From assembly GCA_049969495.1 (NCBI GenBank), contig JBMFOT010000074.1:1-14887 (forward strand): 14,887 bases of DNA, given 5' to 3'. The DNA is from HRBIN16 sp049969495. GTDB lineage: Bacteria > Armatimonadota > HRBIN16. The translations under genes and the position numbers were made by a program. This document shows, in pieces, positions 5,974-13,871 of this stretch. Position 1 is the first letter of the stretch, and every line of letters begins with the position of its first letter. Below the pieces are notes generated by a model. The model was not told the DNA's origin. It worked only from the letters and a program-made list of their open reading frames with translations, and searched no databases.

Positions 5974-8433
5974 CTACACCTGACCTGCTGTCACTTTCTC
6001 TTCTGCCTTCTTGCGGGCGCGACGCTTTGGCGCGCTGGTGGATGACGCGAGCGCCTCTTTCAGCACCTCGTCAATGGTATCCACGAAGACGAAGCGCATC
6101 TGCTCGCGCACCTGCTGCGGTACGTCCTCTATCAGGTCTTTCCTGTTGCGCGACGGCAGAATCACCGTCTCGATACCTGCGCGGTGCGCCGCCAACACCT
6201 TCTCCTTAATCCCGCCAACCGGCAGCACGCGCCCGGAGAGGGTGATCTCGCCCGTCATCGCCAGGCGAGGCTTCACGCATCTGCCCGTCAGCAGCGACGC
6301 CAGCGCGGTCGCCATCGTGATGCCTGCGGAAGGACCGTCTTTAGGGATGGCACCAGCAGGCACGTGGATATGCACGTCGTGCTTCTCGAAAAAGTTGGGG
6401 TCTATACCCAGCTCCTTCGCGTGACTGCGGATATAGCTCAGTGCGGTCTGCGCCGACTCGCGCATCACGTCGCCCAGCTGTCCGGTTAGCAATAGTCCTT
6501 TACTGCCGGGCATGCGTGTGGCTTCCACAAACACGATGTCGCCGCCAACGGGCGTCCACACCAGCCCAACCGCCACGCCCGGCTGTGAGGTACGCTCGGA
6601 AATCTCCTCGAACTCGAAGCGCGGCGCGCCGAGGAACTCTTCTACCTTCGCCGCGTCCACTACCACCTTTTCGTTCTCGCCCTCCGCGAAACGACGGGCT
6701 ACCTTGCGGCACACCGAGGCGATTTCACGTTCCAGATTGCGCACACCCGCCTCGCGCGTATAGCCTCGAATAATGGCACGGATACCCTCCTCCGTCCACT
6801 CAATATGCTCCTGTTCGTTCAAGCCATGCTCTTGCATCTGGCGCGGGATGAGGTGACGTTTGGCGATTTCCACCTTTTCGTCCTCGGTATAGCCGGGGAT
6901 CTCGATCACCTCCATGCGGTCGCGCAACGGGGGCAGGATGGTATCCAGCACGTTGGCAGTGGTGATGAACAGCACCTTCGACAGGTCGAAGGGCACGTCC
7001 AGATAGTGGTCGCGGAACTGGCTGTTCTGTTCGGGGTCCAGCGCTTCCAGCAGGGCAGCGGACGGGTCTCCGCGGAAGTCCGCGCCTACCTTGTCTATCT
7101 CGTCCAGCATGAACACGGGGTTATTGGAGCCGGCTCGCCGGATGCCCTGAATAATCTGTCCGGGCAGTGCGCCGATATAGGTGCGTCGGTGACCGCGAAT
7201 CTCCGCCTCGTCACGGATGCCACCCAGCGAGATGCGCACGAACTTTCTGCCCAATGCGCGGGCGATGGAGCGTCCTAGACTCGTCTTGCCCACGCCGGGC
7301 GGCCCCACCAGACACAGGATGGGCTGGCGCATCGTGCCTTCGGTTTTGAATTTGCGTACCGCCAGGTACTCCAGAATGCGCTCCTTGACCTTTTCCAGTC
7401 CGTAGTGGTCTTCCTCCAGCACCTGGCGCACCTGCGAGATGTCCAGGTTGTCTTCGGTGGAGATGCTCCAGGGCAGAGCAACCATCGTTTCAATGTAGGT
7501 GCGTGCCACGGTGTACTCTGGGGAGGCAGAGGGGATACGCGACAATCTGTCCAGCTCGCGCAGAGCCTCTTTCTCCGCTTCGGGAGGCATTTTGGCTTCG
7601 GCAATCTTCTGGCGCAGTTCCTCGATCTGCGCGGCGTTTTCGTCCATCTCGCCGAGCTCTTTCTGGATGGCCTTCAGTTGCTCGCGCAGGTAGTACTCGC
7701 GTTGCGTCTTGCTGAGCTCGGAATGCACCTCCGACTGCAGTTTGCTGCCCAGTTCTAGAACCTCCACCTCGCGCGCCAGCATCTGCATCAGCAAGCGCAT
7801 TCGCTCCTTCAGGTCGAAAGTCTCCAGAATCTTCTGCTTGTCGGCGATGGAGAGGGGCAGATGCGCCGCCACTAGATCGGTCAGCACGTGCGGCTCGGTG
7901 ACGTTGAGCGCGATGCCTTCCAGCTCGTCGGGCAGGTTGGGTGAGAGCTGTACCACCTTCTGGAAGGAGGCGGCGATGTTTCGGCGCAGTGCCTCGATCT
8001 CCAGACTGTCCTCTTCGCTAATCTGGGAAGGCTCCGGGACCACCCGTACCCGTACCCGCAGGTAGGGTTGTGTCTGTACCGCCTCCAGTATCTCGATACG
8101 GCTAATGCCCTGTGCAATCAGGCGGATGCCGTCGGGCATTTTGCCCATCATGCGGATGACCACCGCCGTGCCCACGCGATAGATATCGTCCATCGTGGGT
8201 GATTCCACGGTGGGGTCTTTCATCGCCACCACGCCGATGATGCGGTTACCCCCTACCACCGAGTCGTCGATGAGCTTGATGGAGCTCTCCCTGCCAACGG
8301 CAATAGGCACGATGAGCACCGGAAATACCACTGTATCCCGAAGAGGCAGCAAGTTCAGTACCTCCGGGATTTCCATCCGCAGGTCCCTTTCGTTATCGCT
8401 ACTCGTCTTGACCGGAGTCTCTTCGTTTACCAT
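5974..8433 (-). CDS. lon: ATP-dependent Lon protease (LonA type)
   Basis: Lon is a cytoplasmic hexameric AAA+ protease that degrades misfolded proteins and selected regulators. The 819-residue product has the full family layout: N-terminal substrate-binding domain (about 23-215, beginning LNLLPLRDTVVFP), helical linker (about 215-320), AAA+ module with Walker A GPPGVGKT (377-384) and Walker B VFMLDEID (440-447), and the protease domain (about 615-795) with catalytic Ser702 in KDGPSAG and Lys745 in GGIKEK. The C-terminus is a short lysine/arginine-rich tail (803-813). The ATG start is preceded by GAGGGAGG (8437-8444), a slightly close spacing. Lon lies 22 nt behind an Hsp20 gene and is very likely cotranscribed with it and with the TPR gene ahead. 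It converges on the RND pump with 4 nt between stop codons, leaving no room for a separate terminator. Confidence 0.98.
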   Translation of the reverse strand: MVNEETPVKTSSDNERDLRMEIPEVLNLLPLRDTVVFPVLIVPIAVGRESSIKLIDDSVVGGNRIIGVVAMKDPTVESPTMDDIYRVGTAVVIRMMGKMPDGIRLIAQGISRIEILEAVQTQPYLRVRVRVVPEPSQISEEDSLEIEALRRNIAASFQKVVQLSPNLPDELEGIALNVTEPHVLTDLVAAHLPLSIADKQKILETFDLKERMRLLMQMLAREVEVLELGSKLQSEVHSELSKTQREYYLREQLKAIQKELGEMDENAAQIEELRQKIAEAKMPPEAEKEALRELDRLSRIPSASPEYTVARTYIETMVALPWSISTEDNLDISQVRQVLEEDHYGLEKVKERILEYLAVRKFKTEGTMRQPILCLVGPPGVGKTSLGRSIARALGRKFVRISLGGIRDEAEIRGHRRTYIGALPGQIIQGIRRAGSNNPVFMLDEIDKVGADFRGDPSAALLEALDPEQNSQFRDHYLDVPFDLSKVLFITTANVLDTILPPLRDRMEVIEIPGYTEDEKVEIAKRHLIPRQMQEHGLNEQEHIEWTEEGIRAIIRGYTREAGVRNLEREIASVCRKVARRFAEGENEKVVVDAAKVEEFLGAPRFEFEEISERTSQPGVAVGLVWTPVGGDIVFVEATRMPGSKGLLLTGQLGDVMRESAQTALSYIRSHAKELGIDPNFFEKHDVHIHVPAGAIPKDGPSAGITMATALASLLTGRCVKPRLAMTGEITLSGRVLPVGGIKEKVLAAHRAGIETVILPSRNRKDLIEDVPQQVREQMRFVFVDTIDEVLKEALASSTSAPKRRARKKAEEKVTAGQV

Positions 8434-8455
8434 ATGCCTCCCTCGCTTTCATCCG

Positions 8456-8935
8456 CTACTCGCTCTCACGCTCACCTTCAATGACGGGGATACGTCGGGT
8501 AGCTGGCGTCTCGTCCTGCACACGCTTCGGGAGACGCACCGTTAACACGCCATTACGATAGGTTGCTGCAATATGGTCACGGTCAATAGGTATATCCGGA
8601 GGAAGTGTGATGTGACGTTCAAACGGACCGTAGTAGATTTCCAGCTGGTAGCACCGCACGCGAGCACGACGTTCTTCCTCATCCTCCGCCCGTATGCCGG
8701 AGATGACCAGCATCCTATCGTCTGCTGATAAGGAGACGTTGATTCGGTCGGGATGCACGCCAGCGATCTCCGCCTTCACCACCAGCGCGTCTTCGGTCTC
8801 GCACAGGTCGACAGGTGGTTGCCAGAACCGTTCCGTCGCGCCCAGCGGACCGAACACGCTAAGCAACGCATCGTCGGATAGCCTTTGCATTTCTAACTCC
8901 ATTTGTCGCAAAATATCACGGTAGTTCCGAAACAC
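8456..8935 (-). CDS. Hsp20/alpha-crystallin small heat-shock protein
   Basis: This 159-residue protein has a central alpha-crystallin domain (about 40-135): PPVDLCETEDALVVKAEIAGV opens it, the middle strand region is YYGPFERHITLP, and the closing motif is NGVLTVRLPKR. Small heat-shock proteins form oligomers that hold unfolding proteins for later refolding or degradation. The start is GTG; GGGAGGG (8942-8948), lying at the end of the upstream TPR gene, is about 6 nt away and supports it over the ATG at codon 12. The C-terminal extension contains IPV (a possible I-x-V/I oligomerisation motif). It is 3 nt behind the TPR gene and 22 nt ahead of lon, a chaperone-protease pairing that makes functional sense. 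No heat-shock operator (such as CIRCE) was seen upstream. Confidence 0.96.
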   Translation of the reverse strand: MFRNYRDILRQMELEMQRLSDDALLSVFGPLGATERFWQPPVDLCETEDALVVKAEIAGVHPDRINVSLSADDRMLVISGIRAEDEEERRARVRCYQLEIYYGPFERHITLPPDIPIDRDHIAATYRNGVLTVRLPKRVQDETPATRRIPVIEGERESE

Positions 8936-8938
8936 TGC

Positions 8939-9526
8939 CTACCCTCCCTTGCCGCTGTGCTGTTTGGTGTTGTTCAAGTGTCGCCGAACCCGCTCCAGTC
9001 CGCGTCGCACGTTGACATCGTTCGCATGCTTCTGTAGCAGATTGCTCCAGTGCTGTTCTGCCTCTTGCCATTTGCCCTGTCGCTCCAGGCAGAAGCCTAT
9101 CATACGCTGGACATGAAAATCGTCCGGCTTTAATCTATCCGCGCGCCTCAGCCATTCCAGCGCAGGCTCCCACTTTCGGTATACGAAGTACGTCTCGGCA
9201 ATTCGGTAACAGTAGCGTGCCTCGTTTTGCGGGTCCTCCCGGATAGCGCGCTGATACTCAGCGATGGCGGACTCCATCCCCTTGTGCTGGTCATATAGTG
9301 CTGCCAGCCCTTCTCGTGCTTCCACAAAATGCGGGTCCAGCTTCACCGCGTTCTCCATGTGACGCATGGCCGCTTCAAAGTCACCTTCGTGGTGCGCTTG
9401 CTCGCTCAAGGCGAACTCGTCGTTGGCGCGTGCCTGTGCGCTGCGCAGAACCCCCGCCTGGCGCAACCCCAGTACGCCGGCGATAATTACTGCACCGAGC
9501 ACTGCCAGCACCACAGCACGCCTCAT
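8939..9526 (-). CDS. Membrane-anchored TPR-repeat protein of unknown role
   Basis: The 195-residue product begins with a short basic start and a hydrophobic segment (about 4-20), probably a signal anchor. Four tetratricopeptide-like repeats follow (about 36-65, 68-99, 103-134, 137-168), each with the usual A/G/Y and terminal D-P or K-P pattern, for example AIAEYQRAIREDP. TPRs are protein-interaction scaffolds; no catalytic domain is present. The tail is polar and basic. The ATG at 9526 has no close ribosome-binding site (GGGAGG is about 21 nt away). GTG at codon 5 has GAGG six nt upstream, so the exact start is uncertain. It follows RNase J by 49 nt and is 3 nt ahead of the Hsp20 gene, so it may take part in the same quality-control cluster. 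The specific function is not recognisable. Confidence 0.88.
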   Translation of the reverse strand: MRRAVVLAVLGAVIIAGVLGLRQAGVLRSAQARANDEFALSEQAHHEGDFEAAMRHMENAVKLDPHFVEAREGLAALYDQHKGMESAIAEYQRAIREDPQNEARYCYRIAETYFVYRKWEPALEWLRRADRLKPDDFHVQRMIGFCLERQGKWQEAEQHWSNLLQKHANDVNVRRGLERVRRHLNNTKQHSGKGG

Positions 9527-9575
9527 GGCGTTGTCCGTGATTATTAGCCCTCCCCTCTGGCTGACCGGAGGCGCG

Positions 9576-11258
9576 CTAAATCTCCATCACAACCGGAATC
9601 ACCACTGGGCGACGCTTTAGCCGCTGTTTTACCGCCCGCGTCACCGCGCTACGCACATCCGCACGAACCGCGTCCCAGTCAGTTACTTCCGATATGTCTA
9701 ATGCTTCCAGCTCTGCAAGCACCTGCCGACGCAGGTCCTCGACGAATTGCGGTTCCTCTTCTTCGCTGACCGCCATGCCGCGAAGGGTCACGTCGGGACC
9801 CGCCAGTATCTCGCCGGTCTCCTTGTCGATACTGACCACGACCAGCACCAACCCGTCCTGCGCCAGGTGCTTGCGGTCGCGCAGTACCACGTCGCTGATG
9901 CCGCTGTTGCCCCCGCTATCCACCAGCACCCTGCCCACCGGAACCTTCTCGCCGAACTTCGCACCTTCCGGGTGCAGGTAGAGCGTGTCCCCCAATTCCA
10001 TCAGGAAGATATTCTCTGCAGGGATGTTCATCTCCCTTGCCATCTGTGCATATTGTACCGCCATTCGAGGCTCGCCGTGCATGGGGATAACGTACTTCGG
10101 ACGCACCAGCGCGAGCATCATCTTCAGCTCCTCCTGGTAGGCGTGCCCCGAGACGTGCACGGGTTGCATGGGTGGATAGATGACGTGCGCTCCCTTACGG
10201 ATGAGGCGGTTCACCGTGCGCCACACCAGGCTTTCGTTGCCGGGGATGGGCGTGGCGGAGAGGATCACGGTGTCGCCCGGTTCAATCTGTACCGCCTTGT
10301 ACTCGTCGCGCGAGATGCGGGTGAGGGCGGAAAGAGGTTCCCCCTGTGCGCCGGTGGCGAGGATAACCAGCTCGCGTCCGCTGTACTGCCCAATCTGGTC
10401 AGTGCGGATAAGCGTATCGGGGGGCAACCACACATATCCCATCTCGATGGCGATTTCCAGATTCTGCTGCATACTGCGCCCCAGCACCGCTACCTTCTTG
10501 CCGTAGCGGGCGGCGGTGTCCAGCACCTGTTGCATTCGGTGGATGTTGGAGGCGAACATGGTGACGATGATTCGCCCCGGCGCCTCGCGGAAGATGCGGT
10601 CGTACGCCGCGCCCACCACGCGCTCGGAGGGGGTAACCCCCGGCTTTTCGGCGTTGGTGCTGTCGGAGACTAGCGCCAGCACGCCCTCCTCGCCCAGCTG
10701 ACCGAACCGCGCCGCGTCGAAACGCCACTCGTCTATCGGCGTGTGGTCTATCTTGAAGTCGCTGACGAACACCACCCGCCCGACAGGCGTCTCGATGTTC
10801 AGCGCAACCGTTTCGGGGATGCTGTGCGTGACGCGCACCGGCTCCACGGTGAAAGGACCGATGGGGATGCGGTCGCCGGGCGCATACTCCCGCAGGTCGA
10901 GCTGTGAAAGGGGCAATCGCTCGCTCAGCTTGGCGCGCACCAGCCCCATTGTCAGGCGTGTGCCCCACACCGGCACGTTGATGTCAGACAGCACGTAGGG
11001 CAACGCGCCCACGTGGTCCTCGTGCCCGTGTGTGAGCACGATGCCGCGCACTCGGTCCGCATTCTCGCGCAGGTAGGTAATGTCGGGTATCACGATGTCC
11101 ACGCCGTACACGTCGTCAAACGGGAACGCCAGACCGCAGTCTACCACCAGCATCTCCCCACCGAACTGCACCACGGTGAGGTTCTTGCCGATTTCGCCGG
11201 TTCCGCCCAGCGGAATCAGTGCGACGCTCTCTTCGTAGGGAAAAGTGTGCTCGTTCAC
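9576..11258 (-). CDS. rnj: Ribonuclease J (metallo-beta-lactamase/beta-CASP RNase)
   Basis: RNase J is a zinc-dependent 5'-3' exonuclease and endonuclease for mRNA turnover and rRNA maturation. The chosen start is GTG at 11258, giving 560 residues, the normal size, with the family opening SVALIPLGGTGEIGKN at 11-26. The frame stays open upstream to 11615, but that part is only the antisense-phase overlap with dapA. Metal ligands are visible: THGHEDH (76-82), His145 in VTHSIPE, Asp167 in FVSDFKIDHTP, and His394 in IPMHGE. The beta-CASP region includes SDSTNAEKPG (198-207) and MFASNIHRMQQ (234-244); HVSGHA (368-373) follows. The C-terminal domain (about 440-560) is intact. GTG overlaps the dapA stop by 4 nt (GTGA), with no strong ribosome-binding site, pointing to coupled translation. 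asd-dapA-rnj order is also known from Bacillus. Confidence 0.97.
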   Translation of the reverse strand: MNEHTFPYEESVALIPLGGTGEIGKNLTVVQFGGEMLVVDCGLAFPFDDVYGVDIVIPDITYLRENADRVRGIVLTHGHEDHVGALPYVLSDINVPVWGTRLTMGLVRAKLSERLPLSQLDLREYAPGDRIPIGPFTVEPVRVTHSIPETVALNIETPVGRVVFVSDFKIDHTPIDEWRFDAARFGQLGEEGVLALVSDSTNAEKPGVTPSERVVGAAYDRIFREAPGRIIVTMFASNIHRMQQVLDTAARYGKKVAVLGRSMQQNLEIAIEMGYVWLPPDTLIRTDQIGQYSGRELVILATGAQGEPLSALTRISRDEYKAVQIEPGDTVILSATPIPGNESLVWRTVNRLIRKGAHVIYPPMQPVHVSGHAYQEELKMMLALVRPKYVIPMHGEPRMAVQYAQMAREMNIPAENIFLMELGDTLYLHPEGAKFGEKVPVGRVLVDSGGNSGISDVVLRDRKHLAQDGLVLVVVSIDKETGEILAGPDVTLRGMAVSEEEEPQFVEDLRRQVLAELEALDISEVTDWDAVRADVRSAVTRAVKQRLKRRPVVIPVVMEI

Positions 11259-12142
11259 TGCAGTAACCCGTAGTCTCTCAACGCTTTTCGGATAATCTCC
11301 TTCTCCTTTTCGTTCGCTTCCACCAGCGGCAGGCGTACACCGCCCACGTTTGCCCCCATCATATTCAGAGCCGCTTTCACCGGCACGGGATTCGTGGTGC
11401 AGAACAGCGCCTTGAACAGCGGGAGCATTCGGTGGTGTAGTTTGGTGGCTTCCTGCACCTGCCCCGCAAAGAAGGCGTCGCACATGCGGCGGATGTCGCG
11501 CCCGACCACATGCGATGCCACGCTGACCACGCCCACTCCGCCGACCGCCAGCAACGGCAGGGTGAGCGAATCGTCGCCGCTGTAGACCAGGAAGCCTTCG
11601 GGCGCGTTGGCGCAAATCTCGGACATCTGGTTGAGGTTTCCGCTGGCTTCCTTCACCGCCACGATGTTGTTTATCTCTGCCAGCCGAAGCAAGGTAGAAG
11701 GCTCCACGTTGACCCCTGTGCGCCCGGGGATGTTGTAAATCATGACCGGTAGGTCTACAGCATGGGCGATGGTTTTGAAGTGCTGATACAACCCCTCTTG
11801 AGAGGGGCGGTTATAGTAGGGGGCGACGAGCAGCAATCCGTCCACCCCGGCGCGTTCCGCCTCCTGGCTCAGGCGCACCGACTCGGCGGTATCGTAGGTG
11901 CTGGTTCCCGCCAGCACCGCCGCACGATTGCCCACTGCCTCCTTGACCTTGCGGAACAGGGTCACCTTCTCCTCATGGGTGAGGGTTGGCGACTCGCCGG
12001 TGGTGCCGCTCACCACCAGCCCGGTGGAGCCGGTCTGCACGAGCAGCTCTGCTAGCGCCTGCGCCGCGTCGATATTGACTTCCAGTTCCTCATTAAACGG
12101 GGTGACCATCGCGGTCACCACCGGTCCCCAGTTCACCTGCAT
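11255..12142 (-). CDS. dapA: 4-hydroxy-tetrahydrodipicolinate synthase
   Basis: DapA condenses pyruvate with aspartate semialdehyde, the first committed step to diaminopimelate (cell wall) and lysine. The 295-residue protein is a TIM barrel with the expected active site: Schiff-base Lys164 in VAVKEASGN, Thr47-Thr48 in GTTGES, Tyr110 in APYYNRP, and Tyr136 and Arg141 in YNIPGRTGV. These match the E. coli residues with an offset of three. The ATG has a good ribosome-binding site, AGGAGG at 12148-12153 (5-nt spacing). It lies 115 nt after asd, whose product makes its substrate, and its stop overlaps the RNase J start. Family members such as NanA share the fold, but the asd neighbour and residue pattern support DapA. 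Confidence 0.97.
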   Translation of the reverse strand: MQVNWGPVVTAMVTPFNEELEVNIDAAQALAELLVQTGSTGLVVSGTTGESPTLTHEEKVTLFRKVKEAVGNRAAVLAGTSTYDTAESVRLSQEAERAGVDGLLLVAPYYNRPSQEGLYQHFKTIAHAVDLPVMIYNIPGRTGVNVEPSTLLRLAEINNIVAVKEASGNLNQMSEICANAPEGFLVYSGDDSLTLPLLAVGGVGVVSVASHVVGRDIRRMCDAFFAGQVQEATKLHHRMLPLFKALFCTTNPVPVKAALNMMGANVGGVRLPLVEANEKEKEIIRKALRDYGLLQ

Positions 12143-12147
12143 CTTTG

Positions 12148-12153
12148 CCTCCT
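12148..12153 (-). promoter_or_regulatory. Ribosome-binding site of dapA
   Basis: AGGAGG on the minus strand lies 5 nt before the dapA ATG (12140-12142). It is the clearest Shine-Dalgarno sequence on the lower strand and confirms the start. Confidence 0.85.
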
Positions 12154-12197
12154 GTCTATTCTATACCTTCTGTGGTAGGCATCTCACCGCTAGCTAG

Positions 12198-12217
12198 GCA
12201 CGCAGAGAGCACAGAGG
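12198..12217. repeat. Short CACAGAG-type tandem motif between asd and dapA
   Basis: The plus strand reads GCAGAGAGCACAGAGG here (12202-12217), two loosely repeated 8-nt units (GCAGAGA/GCACAGA). Runs of CTCTGTG/CACAGAG occur as dispersed intergenic repeats in several bacterial groups, so this may be a remnant of such an element. The rest of the 115-nt gap 12143-12257 shows a CTAGCTAG-type palindrome (12189-12197) and no gene or clear terminator. Confidence 0.3.
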
Positions 12218-12257
12218 TTGTCATCATGCGCCCCTTTGTCTCTCCTGCGGTGTACCC

Positions 12258-13277
12258 TTATAACCAGCCATGGGCAATCATTCCCTCGGCGATTTGCACG
12301 GCGTTGAGCGCGGCGCCTTTCAGCAGCTGGTCGCCGCTGACGAACAGGTCTAACGCCATCGGGTTGGAAAGGTCTTCACGAATGCGCCCCACCAGCACCT
12401 CTTCGCGCTCGCTCGCCTCGATGGGCATGGGGAAGTGGTTGCGTTCGCGGTCGTCCACCAGCTTCACGCCGGGGAACGCGCTCAATGCCTCCCGTGCCTC
12501 CTGCACACTGGGGCGATGCTGTGCGAACTCGATATTGATGCTCTCCGAGTGCGCCCGCAGCACCGGCACGCGCACACAGGTGGCGGTAATTGCCATCTCC
12601 GGCTCATGCAGGATTTTGCGGCTCTCGTGGATCATCTTCCACTCCTCTTCGTTGTAGCCCCACTCGTTGATGGCGGAGTTGTGGCTGAAGAGGTTGAAGG
12701 CGATCTGGTGGGGCAGTACGCGCGGCATAACCTCTTTCCCCTCCAGCACCGCTGCCGTCTGGTCTATCAGCTCCTGCATCGCCTGTGCCCCTGCACCGCT
12801 CGCCGCCTGGTAGGTGCTGACCACCACCCGCTTCACCCGCCATCGCCGATGCAGAGGGGCTACCGCCATCAGCAGGATGATGGTGGAGCAGTTCGGGTTG
12901 GCGATGATGCCCCGGTGTTCGCGGGCATCTTCCAAGTTAATCTCCGGCACCACCAGCGGAACCTGCGGGTCCATCCGAAAGGCGGAGGAGTTGTCGATGA
13001 CCACCGCGCCCGCGCGCACCGCCGCCGGCGCGAACTGACGGCTGCGCGACGCGCCCGCCGAGAAGAAGGCAATCTGCACGCCATGGAAAGAGTCTTCGGT
13101 CAGTCGCTGCACCGTGAAGGTTTCGCCCGCGAAGGTCAGCTTTTTGCCTTCCGAACGCTCGCTGGCGAGCAGGCGCAACGAGGCGATGGGAAAGCGGTGT
13201 TTTTCCAGCACGCGCAAGAACTCGGTGCCGACTGCGCCGGTCGCTCCGGCGATAGCCACATGGTATCCAGAACTCAT
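12258..13277 (-). CDS. asd: Aspartate-semialdehyde dehydrogenase
   Basis: Asd reduces aspartyl phosphate to aspartate semialdehyde with NADPH, feeding lysine/diaminopimelate, threonine and methionine synthesis. The 339-residue product has the Rossmann loop GATGAVG (11-17), catalytic Cys130 in NPNCSTI, Gln157 in TYQAASGAG, and the acid/base His243 in VPVLRAHSE. All are the residues expected for the family, and the length is normal. The ATG at 13277 is preceded by a purine-rich run (AGGAAGAGGGAGG), the last GGAGG of which touches the ATG, so the earlier AGG units probably serve as the ribosome-binding site. A promoter is predicted just upstream. dapA follows after 115 nt, so the two consecutive pathway enzymes are likely cotranscribed. 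Confidence 0.97.
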   Translation of the reverse strand: MSSGYHVAIAGATGAVGTEFLRVLEKHRFPIASLRLLASERSEGKKLTFAGETFTVQRLTEDSFHGVQIAFFSAGASRSRQFAPAAVRAGAVVIDNSSAFRMDPQVPLVVPEINLEDAREHRGIIANPNCSTIILLMAVAPLHRRWRVKRVVVSTYQAASGAGAQAMQELIDQTAAVLEGKEVMPRVLPHQIAFNLFSHNSAINEWGYNEEEWKMIHESRKILHEPEMAITATCVRVPVLRAHSESINIEFAQHRPSVQEAREALSAFPGVKLVDDRERNHFPMPIEASEREEVLVGRIREDLSNPMALDLFVSGDQLLKGAALNAVQIAEGMIAHGWL

Positions 13278-13310
13278 CCTCCCTCTTCCTCTCCTTGTGT
13301 GAACAGTAAT

Positions 13311-13340
13311 AGTTTATCCGTTTTTGGGGAGGAAGGTCAA
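13311..13340 (-). promoter_or_regulatory. Predicted promoter of asd (and possibly asd-dapA-rnj)
   Basis: On the minus strand TTGACC (13335-13340, 5 of 6 -35 consensus bases) and TAAACT (13311-13316, 4 of 6 -10 consensus bases) are 18 bp apart. Transcription would start near 13304, about 27 nt before the asd ATG. It lies in the 90-nt gap after the PIN gene, which separates the defence/stress-like pair from the biosynthetic operon. Confidence 0.5.
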
Positions 13341-13367
13341 CCGGCGGGGTTGTTGCCAACTCCAGAC

Positions 13368-13871
13368 TCAGCTTCTCTCCCATCGCTCCAGCCGCCGCTC
13401 ACATTCGGCACGAGGCAGTCTGCTGCCTTCTTCCAGCATAGCGCGCAGAGCATGGGCAGCGCCTTGTCTGCTTAGGTAGCCCGTCGATAGCAAATGATCG
13501 AGCAGCCATAGCGTACCCCTCACCTGTAGCCCAAAGTCGTTTTCTGCAATTCGGCGCAGACGGCGATCGCCCGTGAGCAGGATAGCATGTTCCCGATGGG
13601 CGACGTATAGGTTCGCACAATCAGGTAATGAGAGCGCCGGATAGCGCGCTCGCAGCTGCACGATAGCATGAAGTTCTTCACGGTTGAAGGTGGCTTCTTC
13701 CACTCCTAAATCAAGCAGTCTGTGCGGATCAGGAGTGTGCATTTCCGCTAGCGTCAGATCGGGTAACAACCAGCGACAAGGTAACGAGAAGAGAACCTCC
13801 AGTATACCCGCTTGCAGGAAATCTATCAGCACGTTGGAATCAGGCACGCAGCAGGAGAGGAAGATTGTCAT
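13368..13871 (-). CDS. PIN-domain nuclease-like protein, probable toxin-type partner
   Basis: The 167-residue protein has the PIN fold acidic residues: Asp11 in VPDSNVLIDFL, Glu43 in LTLAEMH, Asp84 in SLPDCANLYVA and Asp102 in LLTGDRRLRR. PIN domains are Mg-dependent ribonucleases and often act as toxins. The C-terminal part (GTLWLLDHLLSTGYLS...AMLEEGSRLP) is the pattern seen in DUF3368-like PIN proteins. Its first 32 nt overlap the end of the Xre-ImmA/IrrE gene, indicating coupled expression. The ATG at 13871 lacks a strong ribosome-binding site. A GTG at 13847, close to the conserved PDSNVLID, is an alternative start but also has none. Toxin activity is inferred from the family and the pairing, not shown by the sequence. 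Confidence 0.88.
   Translation of the reverse strand: MTIFLSCCVPDSNVLIDFLQAGILEVLFSLPCRWLLPDLTLAEMHTPDPHRLLDLGVEEATFNREELHAIVQLRARYPALSLPDCANLYVAHREHAILLTGDRRLRRIAENDFGLQVRGTLWLLDHLLSTGYLSRQGAAHALRAMLEEGSRLPRAECERRLERWERS

Noticed and set aside
9747..10673. 308-codon plus-strand open frame across RNase J
   Set aside because: It is antisense to conserved RNase J sequence and His/Arg-rich, typical of a shadow frame.
11259..11615. Extended N-terminus for RNase J in the open frame up to 11615
   Set aside because: This stretch is inside dapA and encodes low-complexity Arg/Gly-rich sequence; the family's conserved start and normal length fit GTG at 11258.
12158..12187. dapA promoter with TAGAAT (-10) and GTGAGA (-35), 18-bp spacing
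   Set aside because: The start point would fall on the dapA ribosome-binding site, leaving almost no leader; readthrough from asd is more likely.
12435..13475. 346-codon plus-strand open frame across asd
   Set aside because: It is antisense to a complete asd with all catalytic residues, runs through the promoter region, and has no domain or ribosome-binding site.
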